From assembly GCA_900315935.1 (NCBI GenBank), contig ONBB01000015.1, positions 1-44,093 of the forward strand: a DNA stretch of 44,093 nt. The letters run 5' to 3'. Positions 25,338 through 32,467 of the stretch are shown here, in pieces; position 1 is the stretch's first letter; every line of letters starts with the position of its first letter. Position numbers and translations under genes: made by a program. Under the pieces are notes generated by a model. The model was not told the origin of the DNA and searched no databases. It worked only from the letters and a program-made list of their open reading frames with translations. Origin of the DNA: an uncultured Bacteroidales bacterium (GTDB lineage: Bacteria > Bacteroidota > Bacteroidia > Bacteroidales > P3).

Positions 25338-27069
25338 GTGAACAAAGACAGCGTTTTAGAGGTTCGAAATTTGTCCGTTTCCTTCGGCGAAAGGTGCGTC
25401 GTGGAGGATGTCAGCTACACTCTTCGGCGAGGCGAGACGTTGGGCATCGTGGGTGAAAGCGGCAGCGGCAAAAGCGTGAGTTCGCTGGCACTGATGGGTC
25501 TGCTGCCACCGCAGGCCACCGTGCACGGCAGCGCCACGCTGGGACACACCGACCTGCTCTCGCTGGACGAACAAGGCTTCCGCAACATCCGCGGCAGCCG
25601 CATCTCCATGATCTTCCAGGAACCCATGACAAGCCTCAACCCCGTGAAAAAATGTGGCCATCAGGTCCTTGAAATGATTAAGGAGAAAGGGAAACGGGAA
25701 GAAGACAAAGAGCGTGTCATCGAACTCTTCCGTGAAGTGCACCTGCCCCGTCCCGAGAAAATCTTCGAAAGCTATCCCCACGAAATCAGCGGTGGACAAA
25801 AACAGCGCGTCATGATTGCCATGGCGCTCATCAACCGTCCCGACATCATCATCGCCGACGAACCCACCACAGCCCTCGACGTAACGGTTCAGAAAACCAT
25901 ACTCGACCTGCTCAACCAGCTGCAGCAAAAACATGGCATCAGCATCATCTTCATCACCCACGACCTCGGCGTCATCTCCCAAGTGGCCGACCACATCATG
26001 GTGATGTACCGCGGCCATGTGGTGGAACAGGGTCCGGCCGCCGACATACTGCACAACCCACAACAGCCCTACACGCGCGGCCTCCTGGCCTGCCGCCCAC
26101 CGCTCGACCACCGCCCCCACCGCCTCCCAACCGTAGAAGACTACCTCCAAGCCCCAAACTCGGAAATCATAACCCAGAAGTCAGAACTCAACCCACAAAA
26201 ACCTGAACACAAAACCTCGCTCCTCTCCATCTCATCCCTCTCCGTAACCTACACCCTCAAACGCAGCCTGCTCGGAAAACCCCTGCAGACCCTGCACGCC
26301 GTCGACGGCATCTCCTTCGACATCCATGAAGGCGAAACCCTCGGCCTGGTGGGCGAAAGCGGCTGCGGCAAAAGCACCCTCGGACGGGCGCTGCTGCGAC
26401 TCATCGACCACTCCGACGGCTCCATCCTCTACCGCGGCACACCCCTCGACCAACTCAACGGCAGACAGATGCGCGCCCTGCGCCCAAAGCTGCAGATCAT
26501 CTTCCAAGACCCCTACTCCAGCCTCAACCCACGCATCACCATCGGCGACGCCATCGCCGAACCCCTCAAAGTCCATCCGAAATCTCAGAATAATCAGAAT
26601 AATCAGAACACTCCGAACACTCCAAACACTCCGAACACTCCGAACACTCCGAACACCCCCAAAGACCAAGTCCTCACCCTCATGCAGCACGTCGGCCTCG
26701 ACCCCGACTGGTACAACCGATACCCCCACGAACTCAGCGGCGGACAGCGACAGCGCGTCTGCATCGCACGCGCACTCATCTTGCAACCCGAGCTGGTCAT
26801 CTGCGACGAAAGCGTCTCCGCCCTCGACGTCAGCGTCCAGGCACAAGTCCTCAACCTCCTCAACGACCTCAAGGAGCGCTACCACTACACCTACCTATTC
26901 ATCACCCACGACCTCTCCGTCGTCCACTATATGGCCGACCGCATCCTTGTCATGCGACAAGGGCGCATCGTCGAGTCCGGCTCCCCCGACGCACTCTTCA
27001 CCCACCCTCAAACCGACTACACCCGCTCCCTCATCGACGCCATCCCCCGCATCCCCTCCCCGCCCCAAC

Positions 27070-27083
<14 letters not shown>
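25338..27083 (+). CDS. Peptide/nickel ABC transporter ATPase, two fused ATP-binding domains
   Basis: 581 residues joining two complete ABC ATPases in the DppD-DppF (OppD-OppF) style. Domain 1: Walker A GESGSGKS, signature ISGGQKQR, Walker [13 protein letters not shown]. Domain 2: [28 protein letters not shown]. Both have the extra helical sequence [11 protein letters not shown] / [12 protein letters not shown] typical of oligopeptide importers. No permease or binding protein is nearby. Two low-complexity segments are built in: an inter-domain linker ([19 protein letters not shown]) and an Asn-Thr-Pro repeat inside domain 2. GTG start at 25338 is forced by an adjacent in-frame TAA. The stop TAG is part of the first TAGGACTTACC unit of the 11-bp array. 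Confidence 0.92.
26586..26657 (+). repeat. 9-bp tandem repeat inside the ABC ATPase gene
   Basis: Eight units from CAGAATAAT through CCGAACACT to CCGAACACC encode QNN and NTP tripeptides in frame. They lie between the Q-loop and the signature motif of the second ATPase. A 9-base period keeps the frame whatever the copy number. Confidence 0.9.
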
Positions 27084-27447
<364 letters not shown>

Positions 27448-27472
27448 GATAGGAAAAAAGACCCATACAAAC

Positions 27473-27502
27473 AAAAATCCTGCCCATTCGGACAGGATTT
27501 TT
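27473..27502. terminator. Terminator downstream of the cas2 remnant
   Basis: AAAAATCCTG pairs with CAGGATTTTT around a 10-base loop that can extend the stem by a CC/GG pair. The A- and T-tracts on both sides make it functional in both directions. Confidence 0.85.
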
Positions 27503-27555
27503 TGTTCAATTAACACTGTTCAAAACACTGAACCACTTATACTTGCACACATCGT

Positions 27556-27602
27556 GTTGTCATTTATCAGTGTCAATGTTCTCTTTTCAAGCAATTCACA
27601 AC
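27556..27602 (-). other. 47-base CRISPR-repeat-like segment
   Basis: On the minus strand it begins GTTGTGAATTGCTTGAA and ends ATGACAAC. Type II-C repeats of Bacteroidota are often 46-48 bases and begin GTTGTGATTTGCTTT or similar; the first 14 bases differ from that form at one position. Only one copy exists, 109 bases beyond the cas2 remnant, where an array would lie. The plus strand (CAAGCAATTCACAAC) also resembles a tracrRNA anti-repeat, so either identity is possible. Confidence 0.4.
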
Positions 27603-27639
27603 GTCGATACGTCGTATTTCGCCCTACTCATTTGGATCG

Positions 27640-27670
27640 CAAAGATACAACTTTTTTCCAAACCGACAAA
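27640..27670 (-). promoter_or_regulatory. Perfect Bacteroidota promoter pointing into the cas2-remnant spacer
   Basis: TTTG (27667-27670) and TATCTTTG (27640-27647) on the minus strand, 19 bases apart. No coding gene lies downstream before the terminator at 27473-27502. Confidence 0.65.
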
Positions 27671-27708
27671 ACAAATCGCATACTCCACTAGATACCAATA
27701 CAATAGCC

Positions 27709-27734
27709 GCAGCCGCCCGCGATGGGACGGCTGC
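27709..27734 (-). terminator. Terminator of the dksA-like gene
   Basis: GCAGCCG and CGGCTGC form a strong stem extended by CC/GGG across one mismatch, 50 bases beyond the stop at 27785; a moderately T-rich stretch follows on the minus strand. Confidence 0.65.
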
Positions 27735-27784
27735 AACTCTGTCAAAGGTTGGTTAAATATGATGATGTGTGAAAAGATTTCTTC

Positions 27785-28186
27785 CTAGCGGCGGCGCTTG
27801 CTGGCTTCCTTGGCCTCCACGGTCATCGTGGCGTGGGGCACTATCATCAGGCGCTCCTTGGGAATCAGCTTGCCCGAGCCCTGGCAGATGCCGTAGGTGC
27901 CATTCTCGATGCGCACCAGCGCGGCACGCAGGTCGCGGATGAACTTCTGCTGGCGCACGGCCAACTTCTGGTTCTCCTCCTTGAGCAACGTGTTGCTGCC
28001 CTCCTCGAGGGTCTTGAAGGTGGGCGAGGTGTCGCTCACATCGTTCTCACTGCCGGCCACTGCCTGCTGCAGCATTTCAAGGTCTTTCTCGGCCTTGGCT
28101 ATCTTGGAGAGGATCAACTCCTTGAACTCCTGCAATTCCTCGTCAGAATAGCGGGTCTTTTCCGGGGATTGGTCTTTTGTCTTCAT
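27785..28186 (-). CDS. TraR/DksA family regulator, zinc finger reduced
   Basis: 133 residues. An N-terminal coiled coil (YSDEELQEFKELILSKIAKAEKDLEML), a middle segment with FIRDLRAALVRIENGTYGIC, and the C-terminal GKLIPKERLMIVPHATMTVEAK identify the Bacteroidota TraR/DksA-type family. Of the four zinc-finger cysteines of classic DksA only one (in YGICQGSGK) remains, which is usual for this group. DksA relatives bind the RNA polymerase secondary channel and tune stress and rRNA transcription. Start at 28186 gives the normal N-terminus (MKTKDQSPEK); an upstream ATG at 28252 overlaps rimM. Own promoter at 28205-28239. Confidence 0.85.
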   Translation of the reverse strand: MKTKDQSPEKTRYSDEELQEFKELILSKIAKAEKDLEMLQQAVAGSENDVSDTSPTFKTLEEGSNTLLKEENQKLAVRQQKFIRDLRAALVRIENGTYGICQGSGKLIPKERLMIVPHATMTVEAKEASKRRR

Positions 28187-28204
28187 TGTGTCTAATTTTG
28201 GTGG

Positions 28205-28239
28205 CAAAAATAGGCTTTTTTTCGCTTCCGACACACAAA
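28205..28239 (-). promoter_or_regulatory. Promoter of the dksA-like gene
   Basis: TTTG (28236-28239) and TATTTTTG (28205-28212) on the minus strand with a 23-base spacer, slightly long. It lies in the short gap after rimM, allowing independent expression. Confidence 0.65.
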
Positions 28240-28251
28240 AACATTTCAACA

Positions 28252-28785
28252 CTATTTGTTAATATCACCCAGATACAAATCAATCAGCCCGTTAGGCGCT
28301 TCGATAAAGAGTGTTTTATGTTCGCGATCCACCCGTTTTATCACCGGGTCGATGACCGGGATGAGTATCTCGATGCCGTTTTTCATCACCTGGAAGAGTG
28401 GCTGCGCGGGATGGTCGATAACGGAGGCAAGGATGCCGATGTCGCCTTTCTGCTCATCTATCACGCTGAAACCCACCACCTCATGGAAGTAGAACTTATT
28501 CCCCTCAAGTTTGGGCAGCAGCGTGAGCGGAAGGTAAACCTCGTGCCCCACCAGCGCGACGGACTGTTCCGCCGAGAGATCCTCGAAGGTGATGACGGCT
28601 TTGTTGCCGTTGAGATTGTCCACATGGAAGAAGTAGGGCACCAATTTACCCTTCACTTCGACAAATGCCGAGTCGAGCTCCAGGTAGTCCTCCGGCGTGT
28701 CCACGTCGAGAAAGAGCACCACCTGCCCCTTGTAGCCCCAAGCCTTGGTGATGCGGCCCAGGTTGTAGCATTCTTCTTTATTCAT
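28252..28785 (-). CDS. rimM: Ribosome maturation factor RimM
   Basis: 177 residues. N-terminal RimM beta-barrel (LGRITKAWGYKGQVVL, then HEVYLPLTLLP) and C-terminal PRC-barrel (HEVVGFSVIDEQKGDIG, VIDPVIKRVDREHKTLFIEAPNGLIDLY). It assists 30S head assembly near S19. The order rpsP-rimM is conserved in bacteria and supports the call. Separated from rpsP by a hairpin (28807-28832), which may lower downstream expression. Confidence 0.95.
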   Translation of the reverse strand: MNKEECYNLGRITKAWGYKGQVVLFLDVDTPEDYLELDSAFVEVKGKLVPYFFHVDNLNGNKAVITFEDLSAEQSVALVGHEVYLPLTLLPKLEGNKFYFHEVVGFSVIDEQKGDIGILASVIDHPAQPLFQVMKNGIEILIPVIDPVIKRVDREHKTLFIEAPNGLIDLYLGDINK

Positions 28786-28806
28786 ATTATATAGCAGTTA
28801 TGAAAT

Positions 28807-28832
28807 AGGGAAGCGCAAGGCTGCGCTTCCCT
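28807..28832 (-). terminator. Hairpin between rpsP and rimM (attenuator or terminator)
   Basis: AGGGAAGCGCA and TGCGCTTCCCT form a perfect 11-bp stem with a 4-base loop. The following minus-strand sequence is only weakly T-rich, so partial termination that lets some transcripts reach rimM is likely. Confidence 0.65.
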
Positions 28833-28856
28833 AGGGTTTGTCTGTGTGTCAACGAC

Positions 28857-29420
28857 TTAAGCCTCGGCAGGAGCCTCGGTCTCTTCGGCGGCGGGAGCTT
28901 CGCCTTCGCCGGCTTCGGCGGCAGCGGCCTCGGCCTTGGCGGCGGCTTCAGCCTCGAGGGCGGCCTGACGCTTGGCGGCGATGGCGGTCTGCTTGGCCTC
29001 GTTGGCCTTCTTCTCGGCCTCGAGACGGGCCTTGCGGGTGTTGCGGGCCTCGTTCTCGGCCTCACTCTTCACGTTGGCAATCTTGGCCTCTTTGGCCTGC
29101 AGCCACTCGTTGAAGCGCACGTCGGCGGTCTCCTGGCTGATGGCACCCTTCTCGACACCAATCTGGAGGTGGCGGCGGAGCAGAACGCCCTTGTAGCTGA
29201 GGATACGACGCACGGTATCAGTGGGTTGCGCACCATTCTTCACCCAATTGACGGCACTGTCAAAGTTGAGTTCGATGGTGGCGGGGTTGGTCATCGGGTT
29301 GTAGGTGCCCAGCTTCTCGATAAATCTTCCATCTCGAGGTGCACGACCATCCGCAACAACGATGTGGTAGAAAGGCTGATTCTTCTTACCATGACGCTGA
29401 AGTCTAATTCTTGCTGGCAT
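28857..29420 (-). CDS. rpsP: 30S ribosomal protein bS16 with long Ala/Glu-rich tail
   Basis: 187 residues; the first 85 form the normal S16 core ([48 protein letters not shown]). The following 100 residues are a charged helical region (residues about 105-150, Lys/Glu/Ala/Arg) and a low-complexity Ala-Glu-Pro end ([19 protein letters not shown]). Most bacterial S16 proteins have 80-95 residues; extensions of this type are known in Bacteroidota. The role of the tail is unknown. A perfect promoter lies upstream at 29474-29504. Confidence 0.96.
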   Translation of the reverse strand: MPARIRLQRHGKKNQPFYHIVVADGRAPRDGRFIEKLGTYNPMTNPATIELNFDSAVNWVKNGAQPTDTVRRILSYKGVLLRRHLQIGVEKGAISQETADVRFNEWLQAKEAKIANVKSEAENEARNTRKARLEAEKKANEAKQTAIAAKRQAALEAEAAAKAEAAAAEAGEGEAPAAEETEAPAEA

Positions 29421-29473
29421 AATTGTTTGTTTTTTAGTTTGTTATTACTACTTTTTGATTATAAATCGGACTG

Positions 29474-29504
29474 CAAAGATACAACTATTTTCCGAACTGG
29501 CAAA
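29474..29504 (-). promoter_or_regulatory. Promoter of rpsP-rimM
   Basis: TTTG (29501-29504) and TATCTTTG (29474-29481) on the minus strand, 19 bases apart; a perfect consensus about 54 bases before the rpsP start. Confidence 0.8.
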
Positions 29505-29585
29505 ATTTATTTTCATTAAAATTAAAAAAGCGGCCATGCAATATTTCGCTTGCGGCAGCGTTTTGGAAGCATTAGACCCAAGCCC

Positions 29586-30626
29586 ATGATTGTCCAAGAC
29601 CACCACCCCCTGCAAACCCTCACCACCTTCGGTACCCCGGCCACGGCGCAACGCGTAGTAACGCTACAAGCCAATACCCCCGACGCCCCGTCCCGCCTCG
29701 ACCGCGACGTGGACGACTTGTTGGCCTCCGGCCTGCTCGACAGCCCCTACCTCATCCTCGGCGGCGGCAGCAACGTAGTCTTCACCCAGGACTACCCAGG
29801 CACCGTCATCAGGCTGGGAGCCGGCAGCATACAAAGCGGCAGCGGCGAGGACGGCAACTACCTCACCGCCGGTGCCGGCCTCGAGCTCGACACCGTAGTC
29901 AACCACTGCGTGGAACGCGGCTACTGCGGCGGTGTGGAGAACCTCTCGGCCATCCCCGGCACGGTGGGGGGCGCCGTGGTGCAGAACGCCGGCGCCTACG
30001 GTGTGGAGACGGGCGAGTTCGTGGAGCGCGTCGAAGCCCTCGACCTGCGCGAGCGCCGCCGTGTGAGCCTCACGCGCGAGGAGTGCCGCTTCGCCTACCG
30101 CACCTCGCTCTTCAAGGAGCAGTCCGGCCGCTACCTCATCCTCGAGGCGCACTTCCGCTTCGGCACCGCCGCCTTCGCCCCCACCCTCAAGTACCGCGCC
30201 CTGGCCGACGAGCTGCAGCGCCGCGGCATCGCCAGCCCCACGCAGCGCCAGATGCGCGACCTCATCGCCGACATCCGCTGGGCCAAGCTTCCCCGTCCCG
30301 AGGAGCACGGCTCGGCCGGCAGCTTCTTCAAAAACCCCGTGGTCGACGAGGCCGTCTACCGGCGCCTCCGCGAGCAGCATCCCGACATGCCCGAGGCGCA
30401 TGCCTCTGCCGAGGGATACAAACTCTCGGCCGGATGGCTCATCGACCGCGCCGGATGGAAGGGGCGCACCCTGGGCCGCGCCGGCGTGTGGCCGCAGCAG
30501 GCGCTCGTGCTCTACAACGCCGACCACTGCACCGGCCAGGAGGTCATAGCCCTCGCCCAGGCCATACAGGACGACGTCCTGCAAAAATTCGGCGTCGCCC
30601 TCCAACCCGAAGCCATCCTCATCTAG
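29586..30626 (+). CDS. murB: UDP-N-acetylenolpyruvoylglucosamine reductase
   Basis: 346 residues, type I MurB. It reduces UDP-GlcNAc-enolpyruvate to UDP-MurNAc with NADPH and FAD in the cytosol. Motifs: LTTFGTPATA at the start, LGGGSNVVFT (FAD), ENLSAIPGTVGGAVVQNAGAYG (FAD/substrate), CRFAYRTSLFK, and the catalytic-Ser segment GSAGSFFKNP, then KLSAGWLIDRAGWKG. The ATG at 29586 is chosen because it directly precedes the conserved N-terminus (MIVQDHHPLQTLTTFG). Its stop is 11 bases before the left repeat of the GxxExxY cassette. Other peptidoglycan genes of the window are murF and murF-alr. Confidence 0.95.
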   Translation: MIVQDHHPLQTLTTFGTPATAQRVVTLQANTPDAPSRLDRDVDDLLASGLLDSPYLILGGGSNVVFTQDYPGTVIRLGAGSIQSGSGEDGNYLTAGAGLELDTVVNHCVERGYCGGVENLSAIPGTVGGAVVQNAGAYGVETGEFVERVEALDLRERRRVSLTREECRFAYRTSLFKEQSGRYLILEAHFRFGTAAFAPTLKYRALADELQRRGIASPTQRQMRDLIADIRWAKLPRPEEHGSAGSFFKNPVVDEAVYRRLREQHPDMPEAHASAEGYKLSAGWLIDRAGWKGRTLGRAGVWPQQALVLYNADHCTGQEVIALAQAIQDDVLQKFGVALQPEAILI

Positions 30627-30636
30627 AATGTGTACA

Positions 30637-30692
30637 TTTAACGACAACGCTGACAACAAAGACAACTTGCGAAACGCCAACATGGCGTTTCG
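30637..30692 (+). repeat. Left inverted repeat with hairpin of the GxxExxY cassette
   Basis: ACGACAACGCTGACAAC starts a 28-base arm (30641-30668), then a 10-bp stem CGAAACGCCA/TGGCGTTTCG with loop ACA (30670-30692). The same arm and hairpin occur in opposite orientation at 31162-31220 and 31276-31334. Confidence 0.9.
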
Positions 30693-30710
30693 GACCAATA
30701 TCGTTCTCTT

Positions 30711-31157
30711 ATGATAAATATTGAGAAACTGAAAGAATTCAGCTATGATGTGGTGGGAGCCCTGATCTCCGTCAAAAGTGAATTGGGACCTGGGTTAAAT
30801 GAAAAAATATACCAAGAAGGTCTCGCCATGGAACTCACTTTTCAGAATATTGAATTCGAGCGAGAGAAACTAGTCCACCCTACCTATCGAGGCACACCAA
30901 TGGAATCCACTTTTTTCCTTGATTTCTTTTGCAAAAAATCCATCATCGTGGAACTCAAAGCCGTCAGTGCACTAACCAAAGAACATCGTGCCCAATTGTT
31001 CAACTATATGCGCATCGTGGAACCCAAAATAGGCATTTTGGTCAACTTTGCACCCTCATTCACCGAAATAGAACGCTACTATTATGACCCCAATTCACTG
31101 GAAATAGTCAATTCAGAAGGAAACAATATACAAGAGCGACACATGGGAACGCATTGA
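30711..31157 (+). CDS. GxxExxY family protein (PD-(D/E)xK nuclease-like)
   Basis: 148 residues. The family motif appears as LGPGLNEKIYQEGL (Gly-x-x-Glu-x-x-Tyr); the centre has FFLDFFCKKSIIVELKAV, giving the Asp...Glu-x-Lys arrangement of the PD-(D/E)xK nuclease fold, followed by QLFNYMRIVEPKIGILVNF. The biological role of the family is not established. The gene is clearly richer in A and T than its neighbours, is bracketed by inverted repeats (30637-30692; 31162-31220; 31276-31334) and sits between unrelated genes, all signs of acquisition as a mobile or transferred cassette. All motif residues are intact. No Shine-Dalgarno site. Whether it acts on the flanking hairpins is speculation. Confidence 0.88.
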   Translation: MINIEKLKEFSYDVVGALISVKSELGPGLNEKIYQEGLAMELTFQNIEFEREKLVHPTYRGTPMESTFFLDFFCKKSIIVELKAVSALTKEHRAQLFNYMRIVEPKIGILVNFAPSFTEIERYYYDPNSLEIVNSEGNNIQERHMGTH

Positions 31158-31161
31158 CACC

Positions 31162-31220
31162 CAAGAAAAACGCATGTTGCGTTTTTCAGAAGTTGTCCTT
31201 GTTGTCAGCGTTGTCGTAAA
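31162..31220 (-). repeat. Right inverted repeat with hairpin, copy 1
   Basis: 59 bases, identical to 31276-31334 and reverse complementary to the left repeat over the 28-base arm with one or two changes. Its hairpin GAAAAACGCA/TGCGTTTTTC differs from the left hairpin at several stem positions but pairing is kept on both sides, and the loop is the complement of ACA. Begins 5 bases after the GxxExxY stop. Confidence 0.9.
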
Positions 31221-31243
31221 ATAAAGGAGAAACACAATCAGAT

Positions 31244-31333
31244 ATGACAACAGAATCTCACTCAAATGCAGGCATCAAGAAAAACGCATGTTGCGTTTTT
31301 CAGAAGTTGTCCTTGTTGTCAGCGTTGTCGTAA
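31244..31333 (+). CDS. Possible 29-codon ORF formed with repeat copy 2
   Basis: ATG at 31244 preceded by AAAGGAG reads MTTESHSNAG then through the repeat to FQKLSLLSALS and stop. The last two thirds are pure repeat sequence, so it may be chance. The reading frame through the repeat is open and ends exactly at its edge. Confidence 0.15.
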   Translation: MTTESHSNAGIKKNACCVFQKLSLLSALS

Positions 31334-31334
31334 A
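31276..31334 (-). repeat. Right inverted repeat with hairpin, copy 2
   Basis: Exact 59-base copy of 31162-31220 in the same orientation, 114 bases downstream, ending 17 bases before the next gene. Two identical right ends suggest a second, gene-less insertion or a local duplication. Confidence 0.9.
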
Positions 31335-31351
31335 TTAATAGAATAAGAATT

Positions 31352-31960
31352 ATGGAAAAGACACAGACATTTTGGCAGTGGTTCCAGGACCACAACGAGC
31401 AGTTAGTCATGCTCAACGACCTCGGCGAGCAGGAGCGCACCGCCCTGGAAGAGGCGCTGCAGCAGCAACTCACCCTCTACTGCGACGGACTCACCTACGA
31501 GATGGGCGCACCCACCGCCAACGGGCGCACCCTCACCTTCACCGCCGAGGGCGACACCGACCTCTTCCGCTACGTGGTCGAGCTGGTCGACAACGCCCCC
31601 GACCTCGACTGGTGGGAGTTCGTCGCCTTCAAGCAGCCCATGGGCACCGAGCTCAAGGTGCGCTTCGACCGCTACACTTTCGAGACCCGCAAGATGTACT
31701 TCGAGCAGCTCGAGTGCGCCGAGGAGCCCGACATGCTGGGCCTGCGCATCGCCGTCGAAGGCAGCAAGCCCGACGACGAGGACTTCCAGGTGGGCGTCTA
31801 CGTAACCCTCGAGGCCCTGCTGGGCGAGTTCGACTGCGCCACCCTCCTCGGCTACGTCGAGACCGTACCACTGCCCGCCGAACCCTTCAAGAGCGGCTTC
31901 CAAGAGCTCGACGAGCTGCCCAAGTTCGTCGAGTGGTTCAAGCAGAAACGCGACGAGTAG
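31352..31960 (+). CDS. Acidic cytosolic protein of unknown function
   Basis: 202 residues, no signal peptide, no membrane helix, strongly acidic. Starts MEKTQTFWQWFQDHNEQLVML; alternating beta segments (TLTFTAEGDTDLF, WWEFVAFKQP, ELKVRFDRYTF) and ends FVEWFKQKRDE. I recognise no family with confidence. It is followed after 3 bases by the gene at 31964, which itself overlaps the sialidase gene, so the three are likely one transcript. The upstream sequence is the second right repeat of the GxxExxY cassette, which may have displaced the original promoter. Confidence 0.6.
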   Translation: MEKTQTFWQWFQDHNEQLVMLNDLGEQERTALEEALQQQLTLYCDGLTYEMGAPTANGRTLTFTAEGDTDLFRYVVELVDNAPDLDWWEFVAFKQPMGTELKVRFDRYTFETRKMYFEQLECAEEPDMLGLRIAVEGSKPDDEDFQVGVYVTLEALLGEFDCATLLGYVETVPLPAEPFKSGFQELDELPKFVEWFKQKRDE

Positions 31961-31963
31961 ACC

Positions 31964-32467
31964 ATGCCTCAGCACGACCCTCGATACCGAGGACGGCGGC
32001 GCAACGCCCCTCCCAGGCGCAAGCCAGGGCATCTGCGCACCAACTACGCCGAGGACGACATCGAGGCCTTCTCCAATGACCTGGCAGTCCTTAGGAAGGT
32101 GTGGCCGGCCGGCGTACTCGAAGCCGACAGGAAAGCCTCGTTGCGACAGGCATTAAAACAATATGCCATCATCATGGGCATCGTGATGGTACCACTGACA
32201 GCACTGACAGTGTGGGCGGTGATTGACACGGGCGCGCCGTGGTGGATGGTTCCTGCCGTACAAAGCGCCATTCTGACCTACATCCTTTTCCGCCTGCTAA
32301 TCTTACGCGACAGCCTCGAAAACGACACCCTGTTTCTCATCTACCGCGAGGCTGACCGTCGCGGGATCAAATACGTCAAGGGCGACACGCCGCTCCACCA
32401 CATCATGAACCGCCTTAACGCCGACTACAACAGCCAACTGTGGAACCGAAACTTCAAATGGAAATGA
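31964..32467 (+). CDS. Small membrane protein with two transmembrane helices, unknown
   Basis: 167 residues. A basic, Arg/Pro-rich N-terminus (RGRRRNAPPRRK), a soluble segment, then two hydrophobic helices (YAIIMGIVMVPLTALTVWAV and WWMVPAVQSAILTYILFRLL) and a charged tail (LFLIYREADRRGIKYVKGD). No family recognised. Its stop overlaps the sialidase start (ATGA), showing translational coupling. Function unknown. Confidence 0.6.
   Translation: MPQHDPRYRGRRRNAPPRRKPGHLRTNYAEDDIEAFSNDLAVLRKVWPAGVLEADRKASLRQALKQYAIIMGIVMVPLTALTVWAVIDTGAPWWMVPAVQSAILTYILFRLLILRDSLENDTLFLIYREADRRGIKYVKGDTPLHHIMNRLNADYNSQLWNRNFKWK

Larger units (their letters stand above)
27473..27633 (-). ncRNA. Candidate small transcript between promoter and terminator
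   Basis: A perfect promoter at 27640-27670 on the minus strand points left and the next strong terminator is at 27473-27502, predicting an RNA of about 160 bases with no gene inside except an 11-codon frame. It includes the CRISPR-repeat-like segment 27556-27602. It could be a decayed pre-crRNA, a tracrRNA relative or an unrelated small RNA. Purely predicted. Confidence 0.35.

Noticed and set aside
26586-26657. Interpretation of the 9-base repeat as a mobile or CRISPR repeat
   Set aside because: It is coding, in frame within an intact ATPase, and has no spacers or flanking inverted repeats.
27586-27660. Complete tracrRNA on the plus strand
   Set aside because: The anti-repeat-like CAAGCAATTCACAAC is present, but no convincing nexus hairpin plus terminator follows; kept only as a possible remnant.
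30670-30692. Reading the GxxExxY hairpin as the murB terminator
   Set aside because: No T-run follows the hairpin on the plus strand, and the same hairpin with arms recurs twice in opposite orientation, so a cassette end explains it better.
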